Assembly: GCA_041571575.1 (NCBI GenBank) | Contig: JBFFTZ010000007.1 | Location: 1 to 17,633 of the forward strand | Direction: 5' to 3' | Length of the DNA: 17,633 nt | From: CAKZML01 sp041571575 | GTDB lineage: Bacteria > Pseudomonadota > Gammaproteobacteria > Steroidobacterales > BM003 | Shown here: piece after piece, positions 14,152-17,633 of the stretch | Layout of the letters: each line of letters begins with the position of its first letter | Position numbering within the stretch: position 1 is the stretch's first letter | The notes under the pieces: generated by a model | Told to the model about the DNA's origin: nothing | Databases searched by the model: none | Seen by the model: the letters and a program-made list of their open reading frames with translations, nothing else | Made by a program: the position numbers and the translations under genes

Positions 14152-14981
14152 TTCGCCACCTCGCTGCTTTCCCGACCCGCGGCAAGCAACCCGGCCAATA
14201 CCTGGGCCGGATCACCGGAGCGCATCAGTGCCGTACCCACCAGGGCCAGGTCATAGCCCAGGGCCCGGGCCCAACGGGCATGCTCCGGGGTTTCGATACC
14301 GCTTTCGGCGACCCGGTGGGACACGAACGGAAAAGACGGTGCAGCGGTTTCAAATCGTTGCGGGTCCACCTGGAGCGTTCTCAAGTCCCGACAATTCAGA
14401 CCCAGCAGCAACTGGTCTGTTTCTGGCAAGCAGGAAAACAACTCGCCGCCTCGTGCCAGTTCCTGTTCATCAAAGGCTTCCACCAGCACGAACATGTTCT
14501 GCTCCAGGGCGGCACTGGTGATTTCCCGACACTGGGCATCATCCAGCATGGCGAGTATCACCAGCACACCACCGGCACCGGCAGCCCGGGCCTCCAGCAC
14601 CTGGTAGGAATCCACCAGGAAGTCCTTTCGCATGACCGGAATAGCGTGCCCGGCCAGTGCGGCAGCCGCCTCGGACAGGTGCGTCAGCGAACCGCCAAAT
14701 CGGCTGGGCTCGGTGAGCACCGACACCGCCGCCGCACCTCCGGAGGCGTACTGGGCAACGCGTCGGGAAATATCCTCGTCCTGCTCTTTTAATCGTCCGG
14801 CAGCCGGAGATACCAGTTTCATCTCGGCAATGATGTCGAATCCAGCCGGATGAAAACCCAGTGGCGGCGGCTCGGGCAACGCCGCGATACGATCCAGCAA
14901 CTGCGTTTCAGCCACCCGAGCGCGGGCCGCCTTCAGGCGCTCCCGACTCCCCTGGGCCATGCTGTCGAGAAAATCGCTCAC
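14148..14981 (-). CDS. trpC: indole-3-glycerol phosphate synthase
   Basis: 277 residues from GTG at 14981. Ring-closure and decarboxylation giving indole-3-glycerol phosphate, by a TIM-barrel enzyme. All expected catalytic residues are visible: Glu53 and Lys55 in AEMKLVSPAAG, Lys119 in MRKDFLVDSYQ, Glu168 in VLVEAFDE, Asn196 in LNCRDL, and Glu226 with Ser227 in VAESGI. The EMKLVSPAAG motif deviates from the common E(I/V)K.(A)SPS(K)G. The start is chosen 7 nt after the trpD stop because residues upstream in this frame (to 15155) are Trp/Arg-rich and lie inside trpD. Met8 at 14960 is an alternative start. Overlaps trpF by 4 nt. Confidence 0.95.
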   Translation of the reverse strand: MSDFLDSMAQGSRERLKAARARVAETQLLDRIAALPEPPPLGFHPAGFDIIAEMKLVSPAAGRLKEQDEDISRRVAQYASGGAAAVSVLTEPSRFGGSLTHLSEAAAALAGHAIPVMRKDFLVDSYQVLEARAAGAGGVLVILAMLDDAQCREITSAALEQNMFVLVEAFDEQELARGGELFSCLPETDQLLLGLNCRDLRTLQVDPQRFETAAPSFPFVSHRVAESGIETPEHARWARALGYDLALVGTALMRSGDPAQVLAGLLAAGRESSEVAK

Positions 14982-14988
14982 ACCAAAA

Positions 14989-16005
14989 TCACCCGGCCGC
15001 TCCAAATTCTGCCAATCGATCCAACAGGCGTCCGGCGCGGCCGTCGTCAATCGCTGCCGCCGCCAGCACCAGCGCTTCATCCAGGTTCGCCGCCATGCCA
15101 ACCAATTCCAGGACCAGGGCTGCCCCCAACACCAGCGCATCCCGAGGCGCGCCATGCTGCTTTCCGGCCAGCACCTCTCGCAGGGCCTGGGCGTTTACCG
15201 TGGCATCGCCACCACGCAGGTCCTCCGGGTCACAACGGGGCACACCGTGATCCAGCGGGTCCTTCTCATACTCTTCCACCTTGCCGGGACGCACATCGAA
15301 CATCAGGAACTTGCCGACCGGGGTCGCCTCGTCCCAGCCAGGCTCGCCATGGACCACGAAAGCCCGGGTAATCGGCATGCCGGCCAGGGCATTGGCCATC
15401 AGTCGGGCAACCTGGGGCGAGTAAGCGCCGATCAGGTAGTACTCGGGCTGGGCCGGGTTGGTCAGGGGGCCAAGAATATTGAACACCGTGCGCACACCCA
15501 TGGCGGCCCTCACTGGCACCACGGCCTTCATGGCCGGATGGTAGTAAGGCGCGAACAGGAACGTGAAACCGGTCTCCTCCAGGCAGTCTCCGGCCCGGTT
15601 TTCATCCAGGGGCAGGCTCAGCCCCAGGCCTTCCAGCACATCGGCGCTGCCGCAGAGACTCGAGACCGAGCGGTTTCCATGCTTGACTACCCTGGCCCCC
15701 GCCGCCGCTGCCAGCAGGCCTGCGCCGGTAGACAGGTTCAGACTGCCAGAACCGTCGCCGCCGGTTCCCACTGTGTCCACACAGGGGCCGTCATTCTTGA
15801 TAATGGGTTTGACGGCTAACTCGCGCATGGCCATGGCGAAACCACGCACCTCTTCAGGGGTTTCCCCCTTGGCCCGAAGCGCCGCCAGCAATGCACCCGC
15901 CTGGGCAGGTTCCATCTGTCCACCGGCAAGTTTTCGCATCAGGTCCTGCGCCTGCTCTTCAGACAGGTCCTTTCCCTGCAACACGTCTTCAAGAAGGTTT
16001 TTCAT
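14989..16005 (-). CDS. trpD: anthranilate phosphoribosyltransferase
   Basis: 338 residues, full-length. Transfers phosphoribosyl from PRPP to anthranilate. Seen: an alpha-helical N-terminal domain, the PRPP-binding GTGGDGSGSLNLST (80-93), the KHGNRSVSSLCGSADVLE region (108-125), and downstream FAPYYHPAMKAV with VRTVFNILGPLTNPA, all classic TrpD motifs. A stand-alone TrpD, not fused to TrpG as in Escherichia coli. ATG at 16005 follows the trpG stop by 8 nt. Confidence 0.98.
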   Translation of the reverse strand: MKNLLEDVLQGKDLSEEQAQDLMRKLAGGQMEPAQAGALLAALRAKGETPEEVRGFAMAMRELAVKPIIKNDGPCVDTVGTGGDGSGSLNLSTGAGLLAAAAGARVVKHGNRSVSSLCGSADVLEGLGLSLPLDENRAGDCLEETGFTFLFAPYYHPAMKAVVPVRAAMGVRTVFNILGPLTNPAQPEYYLIGAYSPQVARLMANALAGMPITRAFVVHGEPGWDEATPVGKFLMFDVRPGKVEEYEKDPLDHGVPRCDPEDLRGGDATVNAQALREVLAGKQHGAPRDALVLGAALVLELVGMAANLDEALVLAAAAIDDGRAGRLLDRLAEFGAAG

Positions 16006-16013
16006 CAGCCCGG

Positions 16014-16589
16014 TTACTCCATCTCAAGAAAGTTCTTCATCAGGGCCAGCCCATCCGGTGTCAGCACGCTCTCTGGATGAAACTGCACACCTTCCACCTT
16101 CAGGTCCCGGTGACGCACACCCATGATCTCGCCCTCGGCGGTCCTGGCGGTTACCACCAGTTCATCCGGAATGCTCACTCTTTCCGCAGCAAGAGAATGG
16201 TAACGGCCCACTTCCATGGGATCAGGCAGACCCCGGAAAACGCCCTGGCCATCATGGGCCACCATGGAAGTCTTGCCATGCATCAACTGGGCAGCAGAAA
16301 TAATCTTGCCGCCAAATACGCTGACAATGGACTGGTGACCCAGGCAAACGCCCAGCACCGGGATATGACCCGCGAAGGCGCGAATCATGTCGCAGGACAC
16401 ACCGGCGCCTTCCGGCCGGCCGGGGCCGGGAGAAATCACCAGGTGCGTGGGCGCAAGAGCTTTGGCCTCTTCCAGGGTGATTTCGTCATTGCGGTACACC
16501 AGCGTTTCCGCCCCGAGTCCCCGAAATGCCTGGACCAGGTTATAGGTGAACGAATCGTAGTTATCGATCAACAAGAGCCGTTGGCTCAT
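16014..16589 (-). CDS. trpG: anthranilate synthase component II, glutamine amidotransferase
   Basis: 191 residues, class I glutamine amidotransferase that supplies ammonia to TrpE. Seen: LLIDNYDSFTYNLVQ (6-20), the oxyanion loop SPGPGRPEGAG, nucleophile Cys82 in LGVCLGHQ, and the His171/Glu173 dyad in VQFHPESVLT. The conserved HSLA around 131-134 is also present. ATG overlaps the trpE stop as ATGA, with a strong AGGAGG site. It could in principle also serve a 4-amino-4-deoxychorismate synthase (PabA dual use), which is common when no separate pabA exists; the operon context supports TrpG. Confidence 0.97.
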   Translation of the reverse strand: MSQRLLLIDNYDSFTYNLVQAFRGLGAETLVYRNDEITLEEAKALAPTHLVISPGPGRPEGAGVSCDMIRAFAGHIPVLGVCLGHQSIVSVFGGKIISAAQLMHGKTSMVAHDGQGVFRGLPDPMEVGRYHSLAAERVSIPDELVVTARTAEGEIMGVRHRDLKVEGVQFHPESVLTPDGLALMKNFLEME

Positions 16590-17633
16590 AAGCCCTCCTG
16601 CGCCATGGCCAGCGCACGTCGCAAAACGCGGCTCTTGGCCAGGACTTCTTCATACTCTGCCTGGGGCTGGCTGTCGGCTACGATGCCCGCCCCGGCCTGG
16701 AAACAATACTTCCCGCCCTGGAAGACGATGGTGCGAATCGCAATGGCCTGGTCCATGTCCCCGCCATTGCCAAAATACCCAATGGTGCCTGCGTAAAGAC
16801 CCCGCCCCACCGTTTCATACTGGTCGATCAGCTGCATAGCCCGCACCTTGGGCGCCCCCACCAGGGTTCCGGCTGGAAAGGCCGCCGCAAACAGGTCCAT
16901 GGCATCCTTGCCCTCGTCCAGGGTTCCACTTACCCCGCTGACGATATGCATGACATGGCTGTAGCGCTCAATGGCCCGGTAGGGGTCCACATGCACCGTG
17001 CCGGTGCGGGCAACCCTGCCCAGGTCATTTCGAGCCAGGTCCACCAGCATGACGTGTTCGGCGCCTTCCTTGGGATCGGCCAACAGGTCCTGTTCATGCA
17101 TCCGATCGGACTTGCTGTCATGGCCCCTTGGACGGGTGCCTGCAATGGGGCGCAGGGAGGCGGTGCTGCCGTGCAGCTTCACCAGCGCCTCCGGTGAGGA
17201 CCCCGCAACGGTGACGTCGTCCAGCTCGCAGAAATACATATAGGGAGACGGGTTCAACAAGCGCAGTGCCCGGTACACATCGAAGGGCGGCAGATCTGTC
17301 GCGCCATGAAATGCCACCGACAACACCAGCTGGTAGACGTCTCCGGCGTGAATATTTCCCTGGGCCTCCAGCACCGCCTGCTTGAATTGCTCGGGGGACA
17401 TACTGGCCTGGGCGGGCTCGTAGCTACCCCCGACCTTGCCCTGGGGGATGGCGCCGCGCAGCGCCTGGACGATCTTGCCCTTCAGGACTGCACGCTGTTC
17501 CTCGCTGCCCTCATGCAGCAATGCCATGCGCCGGGTCAGGTGATCGAACACCAGCACTGAACGAGGCGCCACGTAAATGGCGTCAGGAGTTTCGAGCCGT
17601 CCCGGCCTGGCCGTATCAAGGCGCTCGAAGTAA
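16586..17633 (-). CDS. trpE: anthranilate synthase component I (5'-truncated by window edge)
   Basis: C-terminal ~348 residues of TrpE, which makes anthranilate from chorismate with TrpG. The frame is open to the right edge (reads YFERLDTARPG at the boundary), so the start codon lies outside. A GTG at 17572 is internal. Seen: SPEQFKQAVLEAQGNIHAGDVYQLVLS, the chorismate-binding SPSPYMYF-like NPSPYMYFCEL, SSPEALVKL, PIAGTRPRG, EHVMLVDLARNDLGRV, YSHVMHIVSGVSG, FPAGTLVGAPKVRAMQ and YAGTIGYFG. The N-terminal feedback (tryptophan-binding) region and any leader/attenuator would lie upstream and cannot be judged. Homologous PabB is ruled out by the trp operon context. Confidence 0.97.
   Translation of the reverse strand, partial: YFERLDTARPGRLETPDAIYVAPRSVLVFDHLTRRMALLHEGSEEQRAVLKGKIVQALRGAIPQGKVGGSYEPAQASMSPEQFKQAVLEAQGNIHAGDVYQLVLSVAFHGATDLPPFDVYRALRLLNPSPYMYFCELDDVTVAGSSPEALVKLHGSTASLRPIAGTRPRGHDSKSDRMHEQDLLADPKEGAEHVMLVDLARNDLGRVARTGTVHVDPYRAIERYSHVMHIVSGVSGTLDEGKDAMDLFAAAFPAGTLVGAPKVRAMQLIDQYETVGRGLYAGTIGYFGNGGDMDQAIAIRTIVFQGGKYCFQAGAGIVADSQPQAEYEEVLAKSRVLRRALAMAQEGL

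Noticed and set aside
14982..15155. 58-codon upstream extension of trpC into trpD
   Set aside because: Trp/Arg-rich residues unlike any TrpC, entirely inside the trpD coding sequence read in another frame.
1..17633. tRNA/rRNA genes, CRISPR arrays, insertion sequences, integrase or phage genes, toxin-antitoxin or classic defence genes
   Set aside because: Reading both strands revealed no cloverleaf-like gaps, regularly spaced repeats, transposase motifs or defence-protein motifs; all gaps are under 300 nt.

Overview
This window most likely comes from a gammaproteobacterium, probably marine or environmental. The evidence is a proteobacterial UbiB, a RimK-type ligase, a large TonB-dependent receptor, a BCCT osmolyte carrier and a trp operon in the order trpE-trpG-trpD-trpC-trpF-trpB-trpA. 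Genus and family cannot be fixed from the sequence alone. By eye, the two ends (ubiB and the trp block) look GC-richer than the middle (about 0.9-11.0 kb). This is consistent with a variable gene block between core genes.

Left part (1-4.57 kb): the C-terminal 290 codons of ubiB (ubiquinone biosynthesis kinase-like protein) run in from the left edge. Next is a RimK-like ATP-grasp ligase with an extra C-terminal RCK_C/TrkA_C-like domain, ended by a strong terminator. A secreted pectinacetylesterase/Notum-family hydrolase follows, with an operator-like palindrome over its probable -10 box and its own strong terminator. Two nearly identical 27-bp palindromic repeats flank this hydrolase gene in direct orientation. 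A MarR-family regulator of the EctR/CosR-like type faces it on the minus strand.

Centre (4.6-11.0 kb): on the minus strand a TonB-dependent receptor is followed after 5 nt by a TPR-sulfotransferase, and after 37 nt more by the MarR gene. This looks like a three-gene transcription unit. Divergent from it, across a 221-nt intergenic region holding a 12-bp perfect palindrome, is a betaine-type BCCT transporter on the plus strand. The receptor/TPR-sulfotransferase pair has no function that can be read from the sequence and is the best candidate for an undescribed system.

Right part (11.2-17.6 kb, all minus strand): the complete tryptophan pathway from chorismate, lacking only the trpE N-terminus, which lies beyond the right edge. 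Genes overlap by 4 nt or are 3-13 nt apart. A small DUF2007-like protein with a C-terminal zinc ribbon is appended 7 nt after trpA. TrpE/TrpG make anthranilate. TrpD, TrpF and TrpC convert it to indole-glycerol phosphate, and TrpA/TrpB finish tryptophan. TrpF, and to a lesser extent TrpC, are sequence-divergent.

No tRNA, rRNA, CRISPR array, transposase, integrase or phage gene was seen. No intergenic gap exceeds 300 nt.
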